Shown: positions 1 through 9,813 of the stretch, one piece after another
Layout of the letters: every line of letters starts with the position of its first letter
How positions within the stretch are numbered: position 1 is the stretch's first letter
Translations under genes and position numbers: made by a program
The notes under the pieces: model-generated
The model's database searches: none
Told to the model about the DNA's origin: nothing
What the model saw: the letters and a program-made list of their open reading frames with translations, nothing else
Origin: Diphasiastrum complanatum
Taxonomy: Eukaryota > Streptophyta > Lycopodiopsida > Lycopodiales > Lycopodiaceae
Length of the DNA stretch: 64,000 nt
NCBI GenBank assembly: GCA_029204225.1
Contig: CM055111.1
Coordinates: 26,817,540 to 26,881,539 of the forward strand
Reading direction: 5' to 3'

Positions 1-663
1 AGACTGATAGTGTTTAGGATTTTTAGTTCATTGATGGATGTTAATAGTATGTGTTTTGTCATCATAAGTTTTAAGATCTTTTTTGTTTGTGATGTAGGCT
101 TGGATATGAAAAATGAAAAATGAAAAAAGAGCTTTCATTGCAAAGGATTGAAAGATCAAGTGCATGCAAAAGGAAAATCAAAGATTGCAAAACAATGGAG
201 ATACAATAGTAAAAGTAAATTCACATTTATTTTAATTCATTTGATATCTAGTTGATAACTTATTGTGTTATCTATTGATGCATTATATTGTGGTTTCCAT
301 TGCTTTCCATTGTGCTTTCCATTACTTTCTATTATGCATTCTAACATGCAAATCATGTGCTAAAATAGAAACACTACATTGAATTTATCAATAGATACAT
401 TTGCATTCCATAGATGTGCATTAAATAGACTATACATTGCATTGAATACATCAATAGATACATTTGCATTCAATAGATGTGCATTCAATAGACTATACAT
501 TTGCACTCATGAATTAAAAATATATGCATTCAAAATTTTTGCATGAATGATGTGGTGCCAAAACATTATATTGATTGATTTAAAAAAAAGTACATTGATG
601 AGAGAATAAATTCTCCCTTCCTACATTGCCTTCTACAAGGCCTTAAATTTAATTTAAAAACCT
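1..663. other. AT-rich non-coding stretch with a 63-bp tandem duplication
   Basis: No gene is supported here. Two adjacent copies of a unit of about 63 bp (about 377-439 and 440-500), containing CAATAGATACATTTGCATTC, differ at only a few bases. Before them lies a run of short imperfect TTTCCATT repeats at 290-345. The remainder is unassigned. Confidence 0.6.
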
Positions 664-834
664 CTACTTATCATCACTTCCTCCCTCCTCGCCTCCTTCG
701 TCTTGTAGGTGTACATTGGTGTCCACATCTTCAAACTCCTCTTCACTCTCATTCACGTTCTCTTTCACATTTTGCTCTTCAAAATTTTCTACATTTTCTT
801 CCACATCACGAGCGCTTGAAGTTGTAGAGCCTCT
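664..834 (-). CDS. Putative terminal exon with a highly acidic C-terminal tail
   Basis: On the minus strand an open frame of 56 codons runs from a consensus splice acceptor (TTTTGTAG, cut after 835) to a TAG stop at 664-666. It encodes a Ser/Thr start followed by a tail rich in Glu and Asp, ending GGEEGGSDDK. The family is not recognised. The composition resembles the acidic tails that end CACTA DUF4216 proteins (one is seen at 54.63-54.95 kb) and some hAT transposases, but this is only a likeness. Upstream exons were not found; a copia LTR scrap begins 220 bp away, so the gene may be cut short. The acceptor, open frame and biased composition support coding, not function. Confidence 0.4.
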   Translation of the reverse strand, partial: RGSTTSSARDVEENVENFEEQNVKENVNESEEEFEDVDTNVHLQDEGGEEGGSDDK

Positions 835-1054
835 CTACAAAATAGAATCCAAGATTCAATTAAATTGAGACTAAACTTACTTGTAAACCACAAAGTAAAG
901 AATCACAAAACAATAAAGGTTAAGAGTTTACGATTGGAAACAATCTATGGGATTCTATAAAAGTTTTAAGCCGACATATCCATGATTGCAACCTTGTTTG
1001 TACTTTGCGACGGTCATGTGTCTTCCAAAATCACTAAGCTACATTCAACAAAAA

Positions 1055-1720
1055 TGTTGGAGAGAGGGGGAAGAATTTATGACGAACACGAACGAGAAAC
1101 AAACTCGAACAAGAAATGAACGAGAAACGAACTCGAACTAAAAATGTTCGTGCGCAGTGGAATGAACTATACAACTTTCTCCGTAAGCATGACTATGCCT
1201 ATAAGAATGACAGAACTTTAGTGATAGAAATCACGGTCATTCTAGATTATGTAGCCAAACATTAATGGATGAAGTGCCAAAAGAATAATTTGTCGCGAAT
1301 AGCAAGACAAATTATGTGCTGTAAATGATTCGTGAAGAGCTAGATTGTGCTCGACTGATAATTAGTTGCGAATGATTCGTGAAAGACAAGACTAAATGTT
1401 AATTGTCTTTTACCAGTAAGAACAACTAGAAAGATTAGACAGAATAAATGATAAGAATAGCAATATTAACGTAGATCTGAACGTAGAACAATGAGTTGTA
1501 TCAAATTAAGTATATAATGTATACATGTCAATAATGTGGTAGAGCACAATACAGTAATGGACGAAACTACGTGTCCTACAAAGCTTATTTCAATCTATAA
1601 AAAAAAATGAATTAAACCTTAATTCTGACAAAAAGAAGAAAATATATGCTCAGGGCATCTACTTCGTTTATGTCATCTTCTTCTGATCTCCTGATAATCT
1701 CTCAAAGTATGTACAAAATG
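1055..1720 (-). mobile_element. Ty1/copia LTR fragment
   Basis: The block starts TGTTGGAGAG and is alignable by eye along most of its length with the copia LTR at 10701-11838, sharing the CTCGAAC-type motifs, the CATGACTATGCCTAT segment, TAGCCAAACATTAAT and GGCATCTACTTCGT in the same order. The orientation is therefore the same (element on the minus strand). No primer site or coding region adjoins it, so it is a solo or remnant LTR. It is diverged from the second copy and looks old. Confidence 0.7.
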
Positions 1721-2090
1721 AGCTCTCAATCCATATCAAATGATCTCGGATATGAGATTAGGTAGAGTACCATTAGGGTAGACCCTAAACCCTTGGCTAT
1801 CAAAGCCTTAGATCATGCATAATTACCCTCTTGGTAGCTCGAGTCAATTGTCTTATAAAAGTAGGTGGCCGCCCTCATAAAAAATCCCAATCATCTAGGA
1901 ACACCATGATATAATTCACTTTAGAAAAATATTTATTTAACTAATTCCATTTCATTATGAACATGCAAAATAAAAAAAGGGCCTCATCATAATATAATTC
2001 ACTTTAGAAAAAAATATATATAGCCTAATCATAATATAATTCACTTTAGAGATATATTTATTTAACTAATTTCATGTCATTATCAACACG
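1721..2090. repeat. Unassigned sequence with a threefold short repeat
   Basis: From about 1905 to 2090 the phrase ATAATTCACTTTAGA recurs three times, each followed by a TATTTATTTAACTAATT-like or AT-rich segment. The first and third copies also share the flank ending in a TCATTAT..AACA..GC motif. Nothing coding was seen between 1721 and 1905. Confidence 0.5.
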
Positions 2091-2500
2091 CAAAAAACAA
2101 AAAAATGCGTGGATAATCCACGCAAAAGATATCCACGCGTGGATATCTTTAACTTCAGGTCTGGTCCAGTGAACAAACTGAAATTTGTGTGGATAATCCA
2201 CGCGCGGATTATCCATGCCAAACCTGCTTTCCGGCGCTGCCAACCTTTCCTCCCAAATAGTTGTCGGAATTTTTAAATTTCAATTTTGCGTGGATAATTC
2301 ACGCGCATAAATTTTTTGGCACGGTGTCAAAAAAACATCGGTGGACTGGCCAGAGGCGTGTTCAAAAAATTTTTGGCGTGGATAATCCATGCGTGGATGT
2401 TCCACGCAAACAAAATCTAGGAAAATCGACTAAGTGTCGGGTCTCGCGTGGATACTTTGCATGGATAAACATAGAGTTTTCTAGTTGTGTCCTATGGGAG
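2091..2500. repeat. GTGGATAATCCAC palindrome module, copy 1
   Basis: About 400 bp holding several palindromes of the type GTGGATAATCCAC and ATATCCACGCGTGGATAT, spaced by unique sequence. A diverged direct copy lies at 3641-4060 with the same order of landmarks (TCCCAAA.A.TTGTCGGAAT, GGAGGCGTGTTCAAA-like, GAGTTTTCTAGTTGTG). Frames read through this module only because of the repeat; they are not taken as genes. It resembles a DNA-transposon subterminal or foldback region, which is an inference. Confidence 0.65.
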
Positions 2501-2702
2501 TCCCTCCCCCGTGCACTCTAATGCCAGTGCCTCATCCTGACATTCTGGTAGGGAAAAGAGCGATCGTAGGAGGAGTCACCTCAGCGGCGACTCCTGTTGT
2601 GGCGATGACGCCAATGATGTCATGCTTCATGTGGCCTCTAGTCCAGCACATCCATCTAGCAGGTAGGTGGACTATCAATGTTGTCCTTGAAGTCTTCTGA
2701 TA

Positions 2703-2930
2703 GTACATGGATCGACGGAGTCGAGTGATTCGAGTATGTCGAGAGTCGATGGAGTCGAGTTAGTTGAGTGTTGATTGATTGTCGATGGAGTTGTGTTGTT
2801 GATTGAGTCGGGTAAGTCGATGGAGTCGATTGTCGATGAAGTCGATGAAGTTGATTGTCGATGGAGTCGAATGGAGTAAGTCGATGAGTGAGTTGATGTT
2901 AAAGTTTAAGTCAAAGTCGATGAAGTCGAA
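2703..2930. repeat. GTCGATGGA/GTCGA short tandem array
   Basis: A low-complexity array made of variants of GTCGATGGAGTCGA and GTCGATGAA, with irregular unit length of 6-15 bp. It ends just before the LTR edge of the copia fragment at 2931-3640, whose LTR text begins around 2940. The array may lie inside that LTR. Confidence 0.7.
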
Positions 2931-3640
2931 TGATTTTTTCAGGATGCTCATTACTGAGTGGATTTAGTCTTGAGTATTAAAATCCAACACTCTCCCTTTG
3001 TGGATCTTGAAAAACTTGGATCTTCAGATTTAGAATGTTGTTAAATTTGATATGATGATCTTTTGATAATGCTTTGGTGGAGTAATATGTTGCCATAAAA
3101 TCTATTCTACAGTAAACCAATGATACTTCCTTATTTTGCACTTTTTCTTTGAGGTAGTGATATATGATTTTGATATGCTTGCTTCGAGAGTGAAATCTCG
3201 GATTTAGAGATAGTACAATTATGCTTTGATTATCACAATATATGGTTGTTGGGCGTAACTGAGCAAGGTCAATATCTGCAAGCAAATATCTCAACCAAAT
3301 CTCCTTGGCAGCATTTGTGGCAACTATGTATTCTGATTCAATTGATGATAATGCTACTGAGGTCTATTTTTTGGCTGTTCCATGAGATTGGGCCTTGATT
3401 GAATAAGAATACAAATCCAAAAGTCGATCTTTTGGTATCGATATCTCCTTCCCAATCTGCATCAAGAATGTTGGCAGATTGGCTGTCTCCATAACAGATG
3501 CATAGATGTTTTGTTGCTTGGACATATTTCATGACCTTCATGAGTGTTTTTCAATGTGCTTGCCCTGGATTCACGATAGGAACTGGCTAAGTGAACTGAT
3601 CGAGTATGCAAAGTCGAGTCGAGTGTAGAGCATTGCATAC
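2931..3640 (-). mobile_element. Ty1/copia fragment: RNase H end plus start of 3' LTR
   Basis: Minus-strand fossil. The parts seen are the end of reverse transcriptase (LMYAMLYTRLDF-type motif near 3640), the RNase H domain (DADWEGD.DTKRSTFGF around 3420-3480; CDNQSIIVLS..P.FHSRSKHI around 3150-3240), a purine-rich tract (AAAGGGAGAG), and the first bases of the 3' LTR, whose TGTTGG edge is at 2989 on the minus strand. The same family occurs at 4561-5980. The copy is partial and broken, with several disruptions, and looks old. Confidence 0.85.
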
Positions 3641-4060
3641 ATCAATGTGGTGTGGATAATCCACTAAGAAGATATCCATGCGTAAATAACTTTAACGTGG
3701 AACTGGAATATCGTCCCGGTCCGGTGAAATCGCTAACATAGCTGAATTTGCGTGGATTATATCCACGTGTAAAACGTCATCCGGTGCCGCCAAGCTTCCC
3801 TCCCAAACAATTGTCGGAATTTTCAAAATTCAATTTGGAGTGGATTATCATGCATGGATAATCCACACACATAAAATTTTTGCCACCGTGTAAAAACTTG
3901 CTGGAGGCGTGTTCAAATTTTTTTTGGCATAGATAATCCATGTGTGTATGTTTCACGCAAACAATATTTTGGAAAATCGGTTAAGTGTCGGGTGTCATCT
4001 GGATACTCCACGTGGATAAACACAGAGTTTTCTAGTTGTGCGACATTTTATAGTGAATGT
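3641..4060. repeat. GTGGATAATCCAC palindrome module, copy 2
   Basis: Direct, diverged copy of the module at 2091-2500; both end in GAGTTTTCTAGTTGTG. Downstream, the phrase GTAGGTGGACT.TCA.TGTTG is also shared (about 2663 and 4073), so the duplicated unit is longer than the palindromic part. The copia fragment at 2931-3640 lies between the copies. Confidence 0.65.
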
Positions 4061-4560
4061 ATGTACTAAAGTAGGTGGACTGTCAGTGTTGTGACACGAG
4101 ACATATTTTTGATAGTATCAAAAATTTACAAAGACTCGAAAAAATATACACTGACTCAAAAATTACAATGTCTCCAAAAATTACGGATTTTCCGAGTCGA
4201 TCCCGTATCGAAAAATTCTGACTTTTGGATATCATTTGAGTCCATACAATATCAAAGAATTCTAAGTTTGACAGTGTTAGATTTTACAAAGGGTCAAAAT
4301 TTATACAAAAAGTCGGATTTATACACTATGAACAATGGTCAAAAAAGTTAGACCCGATTCGATCCAATCCAGTGTCAAAGACGTCCCGATATTTTTTGCC
4401 TTGATCCGATTCGATCTAGGGTCAGAAAATCTCTCTTTGATGGGATTAACATTGGGTTGAAAAAGGCTTGGATTGGAAAAATTCGATCCTGAACTTTTTC
4501 GATACTCTATAAGGAAATTTGAGGCCTCTTCTTCCTTCATTTTTTTTGTTGTCATTTTTC
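4061..4560. other. Unassigned sequence
   Basis: AT-rich with many short AAAAATT(T)AC and TCGATC-like words. Overlapping frames occur on both strands, but none shows a recognisable domain or splice context. The right side may belong to the LTR of the copia fragment at 4561-5980. Confidence 0.4.
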
Positions 4561-5980
4561 TGAATAAGCATAAACAGATTTCAAGATGCTCATTACCCAA
4601 TGGAATTGGGCTTGAGCATGAAATTCCAACACTCCTTAATGTAGATCTTGAAAATTTTCAATCTTCAGGTTCAGCATGTTGTTATCTAGGATGATGCACC
4701 TTTGATAGAGCCTTGGTGAAGTAATTTGCTGCCTGTAATGTTGTCCTATAGTAAACCAAAGAAATTTCCTTGCTTTGCACTTTCTCTCTAAGTAGTGATA
4801 CTTGAATTCAATATAATTACTTCAAGAGTGGAATCTCGGATTCAGAGACAGTGCAATGACACTTTGATTGTCAAAGTAGAGAGTCGTTGGGTGTGACTGG
4901 ATAATTTCGATAGCTGTAAGTAGATTCCTCAACCAAATTTCCTCCTTGGTAGCATTTGTGCTAGCTATGTATTCCGATTCTATAAAAAATAATGCTACCG
5001 AGTTTGTTTTTGGCTGTTCCATGAAATTGGGCCTTGATTGAATAGGAACACAAACCCAAAGGTCGCTTTTCTTGTATCGATATCTCTTGCTCAATCTGGA
5101 TCTGTGTAGCCCTCTAGAATGTTGGTAGATTGACTGCCTCCATAGCAAATGCTAAGGTGTTTTTTAGCTTGGACATACTTCGGGACTTTCATGAGAGTCT
5201 TCCAATGGACTGGAGTGAAATGAATACCACTTCATTTTCTCCTCCTCTGACTTGGATTTTGGACATTGCTCCTTTGTCAGCTTCAAACTAGGGTCGAGTG
5301 GCAAGTGGCTCGGTTTGCACTTGGCCATTCATACTTTTCCAACACATTGGTGAGGTATCTCTACTTGTTGATGAAAATCTACTAGTTGGGTCAAATTCAA
5401 AAAATCTGAATTTCGAGATAGTAGTGTGCAGGATCCATACATGTCACCTTGTATTCCTGTGTTAACAAGCATTTGGTATCCTTCAAAAAAAATTAAATTG
5501 CTACTAAATAGTAACGTTTCATCAACATAAAGAGTGAAGATTATGAAAGAATTTGATACAGACTTAAAATAAACATTTGAGTCAGCTGAGTTTGGAATGA
5601 AACTATTCTTGAATAATAATGTATTTATTTTCTGAAACCAAGTTGTTGGAGACTGTTTCAGACCATATCGATCTTTGTGAAGTTTACACATTAGGGCTCC
5701 TTACCCTTTAGCTCATATCCTTCTGGTTGGGACATGTACATTTCCTCTTCAACGGTGCCATTGAGAAAGGCCATTTGAATGTCCATTTGATAAACTTCAA
5801 GTCGGTTGCAGCTGCATAGGAAAGAAGTAAACGAATTGAAGCATGTTTTTCCACAAGACTGAAGGTTTTGGAATAAACCAGATCTGGAATCTGGGAGATG
5901 TCTTTGGCTACCATTTTGGCCTTGAATTTGTCTCCATTGGCTCTCTTTCTACAAATCCATCCATCAATCATCTAATTTTA
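4561..5980 (-). mobile_element. Ty1/copia fragment: reverse transcriptase, RNase H, start of 3' LTR
   Basis: Minus-strand fossil of the same family as 2931-3640. The parts seen are the start of the RT domain (KAKMVAKD..Q, ASIRLLLSYAAATDL, 5708-5971), further RT (CKLHKDRYGLKQSPTTWFQK and YVDETLLFSSN, 5329-5691), RNase H (IESEYIASTNATKEE and FDNQSVIALSLNPRFHS, 4822-5148), and the LTR edge TGTTGG at 4631. It is partial and broken, with several disruptions; the 5' half and 5' LTR are not seen. Confidence 0.88.
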
Positions 5981-7080
5981 TATATTGTTCTGCATTTCTA
6001 GCTATATGCTACCTTTCTATGAATCCGTTCGACACATCAATCTATTGATCCATGGATGGATCCATGTGAATCTAATTAAAACCCACTTAGCTATATGCCT
6101 ATCGATCTATTAATATTATTGATTTGCCAATCGATCTATCTATATTCTACTTATGTGTGTTATGTTTATCCATTGATTAGACAAGCCTTTGTCTATGTAC
6201 AGGTTAAGGAAAGATCTATAAATGTTTTGATTGATGGATCCGTTAATGGATAATTTGTTCGATGATTTGTGAGCATGTGTGTGCGTAATTTGCTAATAGT
6301 ACAATGCATGTGCATTTTATGATAGCATACGATATATGTGATACATAAATAAGTTTATAAAAATATATTTGTCTTTTGATGAGAATTATTTCCAATCCAC
6401 AATGCACTTTTTTAATCTCCATTAAAATGACATGGATTCAAAGTCAGCTTAAATTCAATTATGCATATTGTCAAAGGTTCATATTTACTCCATAGGTATG
6501 TGACCTTTGATGTGTTGTACCCTCATATTATACATCCTGCCCATCCCATGTAATTTGACTATCTAACTACAAGCATTTATCCAATTGGTTGAAAACTAGC
6601 TTGGGCTAGATTGTATTTGTATACAAGCACATTGACCCCCTCATATTATACATCCTGCTCATCCAATGTGATTTGACTATTTAACTAAAGGCATTTATCC
6701 AATTGGTTGAAAACTAGCTTGGGCTAGAATGTATCTACATTACCAACATAATATATGATTGATGACATTAATTAAACTGAAATTTGATCTTATTATTAAT
6801 TTACACCAATCATTGTTTTTTCATCAACACTATATGTGAATTATTTCATTTCTTTCATTCATATGATAAATCATGTAGCAGTGCTAAGCCCCATGTCAAT
6901 AATCAATAACACCAAGGATGCTAATAAAGATGATGAAGATAGATTAGATTCATGATAACTTATTTGATTCATTTAAAAACTTGAAGAATATTATAAATCT
7001 AAATGTAAAAGTCCAAAAATGATTGACAAATAATGTCATAAATACACAAGATATAGAACACACTTGTGCTTTAATAGATT
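5981..7080. repeat. Non-coding stretch with a ~97-bp direct repeat
   Basis: No gene supported. Two copies of a 97-bp unit lie at about 6519-6615 and 6636-6735 (start CCCTCATATTATACATCCTG, end GCTTGGGCTAGA), with about eight differences by eye and a short spacer. The left part (5990-6190) has many short TCGATCTAT/ATCCAT words. The remainder is AT-rich and unassigned. Confidence 0.65.
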
Positions 7081-8038
7081 TCAATCACTAACTTCATATT
7101 CATCATAAAAAACATCACTTGTCTCTTTAGGAACATGATGAGCATCAAGATCTAAGTCAATTATGTCCCCACCCTAACATGCAACATCCGATTTATCAAC
7201 ATTGATCTCCTATGGAAATGAGAACAGGAATGAAAAGTCACCCACTAAGGAGAAATCAATGACATCAACAACATCTGTGCCAACAATTCGCCTTTGTCTT
7301 GGCATATGCTCAAGTACTACACTCCAATTGGGCTCTATAAGATCAGGCACGTAGAAGAGTTGATGTACATGTGAAGGCAAGACAAATGGTTGGTCAATAA
7401 TATATGTTGACCTCAATAGTTTCGTTGTGTCCACCATTTGAAAACCATATTTGTCTATCTTCATGGTTGTGTGCTTTCCAACTAGAATTGATTTGAACAA
7501 CTTGCAATAGAATAAAACTACTAAAAATGAAGCAAAATCGAAATGAAATATATTTTTTAAAACACCAAAGTATCGTAGTCTTGCTTCTTTTGGATTCTTG
7601 TCCTTTGAGCTACTACAACTCAATGAATCAAAATAAGCAGCAACGCCAAAATTTTGTGTCGTTTTTCCATGCTCTGATGATTCGCATTTGTAAAGACATC
7701 CATTTACATACATGCTTTCATATGAACGAGCAATGGGGAGTGGACCTTGAGACAATTGTAATAGTGTCATGGAATCTTCATCACTTTCTTTCTCATGGAT
7801 AGGTCAATAGCCTGCCAACATAATAATACATTGTCAAATTGTTAAAAAAATATTAAGATGATTTAGGGACATCAATATAAGGATCACTTTTTAAGACCAA
7901 TGTTAATTCAAAAATATATTGTACCATTACCTTTCTCTTTAACCATGTCGGAAAATGATGAATATAATTTGAGGCTATCTCTTGGGCACTTAGCTTTCTC
8001 ACACTTGTTTGCCTCAAGCTATCCATAAATAAACATCC
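7081..8038 (-). pseudogene. Decayed CACTA (En/Spm) transposon protein, DUF4216 region
   Basis: The minus-strand frame 7770-7210 encodes the DUF4216 domain found at the C-terminal end of plant CACTA tnp2-type proteins: VNGCLYKCESSEHGKTTQNF, then FGVLKNIFHFDF, a DKYGFQMVDTT motif, PFVLPSHVHQLFYV and NWSVVLEH. A preceding exon at 7931-8038 (acceptor ATGCAG, donor GTAATG) encodes the short region before it (ASNYIHHFPTWLKRK). Past a TAG at 7210-7212 the same frame continues, meets one more TAG, and closes with an acidic tail ending YDEYEVSD at 7081. The gene is therefore broken and partial; no tnp2 catalytic region was found upstream. The related, longer gene at 51.26-54.95 kb supports the assignment. 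Confidence 0.75.
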
Positions 8039-8504
8039 TGCATATGATTACCAAAACGTCACAATCAACATATAAGACATCATATACTTTTACATCAACA
8101 AAATTATTGACGTTTCAATAATGTAAAATAGTTGAATAACTTGAGAATAATAATATAACATATGCTGAATTCACACGTGTGGGACGCCCTACACATGTAC
8201 TTTTGATCTCCTACGCCCAATAATACCATAACGATCAGACTAGCATTGGTTGACAATAGGATAGCTGATCATACAAGAAATATTATTGTGCTACAAGCAA
8301 GATCTGTCAATAAAACATAAGACTAAGCATAATAAATGCCTCAACTCAGCTAGAGAGAGAATATGAAAGTACAAAACTCGAGTAGAGAGAGAGGGCACAA
8401 AGAGCTTGTCTCCAAATTGAATTGGAGTTGTGAATCCACCTCTCAAGCTATCTAGACTTATTCAAGCCACCTCAATATGTCTAATTGTGCCACCTAGTCT
8501 TTTC
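8039..8504. other. Unassigned sequence
   Basis: AT-rich, with short GAGAGAGA runs at 8350-8395. It may include the remaining 5' part of the CACTA remnant to its left, but no exon could be supported. Confidence 0.4.
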
Positions 8505-9813
8505 ATGCATGAAATGTGGCATGCAAAGTACAAATGGCAATTCCTATGGTAGCTCGAGTTTCTACTTCTACCTACCTTGAATATTTTATTCTAAGATGGG
8601 TCTTTACTAAGCCAAAAGAGCTTAATTCATCTTTGGCATTTTTAGATGAGAAGTCCACATCCGAGTGTATGAGCTCCAATGGATGTGTAGTCTTGATAGA
8701 TGCCTTTGAAAAGGGCTTCTTATGAGACTTAGATATGGCACAAGCCTCACATGGCTTGAAATTCTTGGAGATTAGATTAGGCAAGCCAATAGCTTTGGCT
8801 TTCTTGACCATGGACACCATAGAATTATAGTTAGGATGTCCCAACCTTCTATGCCAAAGTTCCTCCAAAGAAATATGAGAAGCACAAGCACCATCACAAG
8901 AGTTAGCATACTCTTTGGGATCAAGCTTATAGATTCCACCATATCTAGACCCAAATGCAAGGATCTCATCATGCTTCTTGATTGTACATGTATCAACATT
9001 GAAATTCACATCTATTCCACTATCAAACAATTGCCCAACACTAATAAGACTTTTTGTTAACTTAGGAACAAAAAGTACTTTAGACAGAGATAGAACTTTT
9101 GATGAAGAAAGCTTTAAGGGAATGTTTGCTTTTGATCAATGGTTTATGATCTTGTACTTGGCTCTGATACCATGTGAAAGTACTATACTTTAGGACCATA
9201 AATAGATCTACAAAATATCCACAAGAGTGATTGGATGCTTTCTTAACAATCTATAAAAAAACTAGACACAAAAAAGTTGATCTAGATTGACAATTTGACA
9301 AACAACAAGCATGAACAATCAAAAGGAATGATCAATATTCAAATCCAAGCCCACACGTGTGTACTACAGGCTTTAGTACAGCCTTCAACATGAGAAACAT
9401 GTAGAAATTGATTTGGTTTCATTTGGATCACAAAAACTCAATGTACATAGTGAACTAGCTTGAGATTGCCAATGAGCTCCAAAAATAATCTATCTTCTCA
9501 CTATGGGAGCTTGGAATACATAGCAAATTCAACCTCCTCCTTGAAGTTAGGTGGATTTCCAGCATATAATATAAGGAAGTTAACTCACCCTTCTTGTCCT
9601 AAAATGAAACCCTAGCCTAGATCCTAGAGTTATGCTTGGTAGGTAGCTAGTTGGTCAAATTTTCACCTTAAACTTAAAGTAGGGATGACCACCAAATAGA
9701 CATGACCAACTCCCTTGACTTGACCTAACCTACATTAGGATGGGTTTCCCATGTGGGATCATGGCCTCACATGTGTGGGACCCATTTGTGTACACAATTT
9801 ACACTATTCTACA
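8505..9813 (-). mobile_element. Ty1/copia fragment with 5' LTR, primer site and pre-integrase domain
   Basis: Minus-strand fossil. The 5' LTR occupies 9173-9813 (641 bp), reading TGTAGAAT...CTTTCACA on the minus strand. It is followed directly by TGGTATCAGAGCC (9160-9172), the primer-binding site complementary to initiator Met-tRNA. The coding part at 8572-9030 shows the GAG-pre-integrase domain (LEELWHRRLGHPNYNSM, CEACAISKSHKKPFSK) and the first residues of integrase (HPLELIHSDV). The element is partial and broken; only one LTR is seen, so age cannot be estimated. Confidence 0.85.

Noticed and set aside
2058-2521. Small proteins read in both directions across the GTGGATAATCCAC module
   Set aside because: They are produced by the palindromic repeats (repeated W/I/H residues) and have no start or splice context.
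4319-4694. Overlapping plus and minus frames near a copia LTR
   Set aside because: Neither shows domain similarity, and the region borders the LTR of the copia fragment to its right.
9160-9172. tRNA gene suggested by TGGTATCAGAGCC
   Set aside because: It is a retroelement primer-binding site directly beside an LTR; no tRNA cloverleaf surrounds it. The same applies to 10689, 58327 and 60170.
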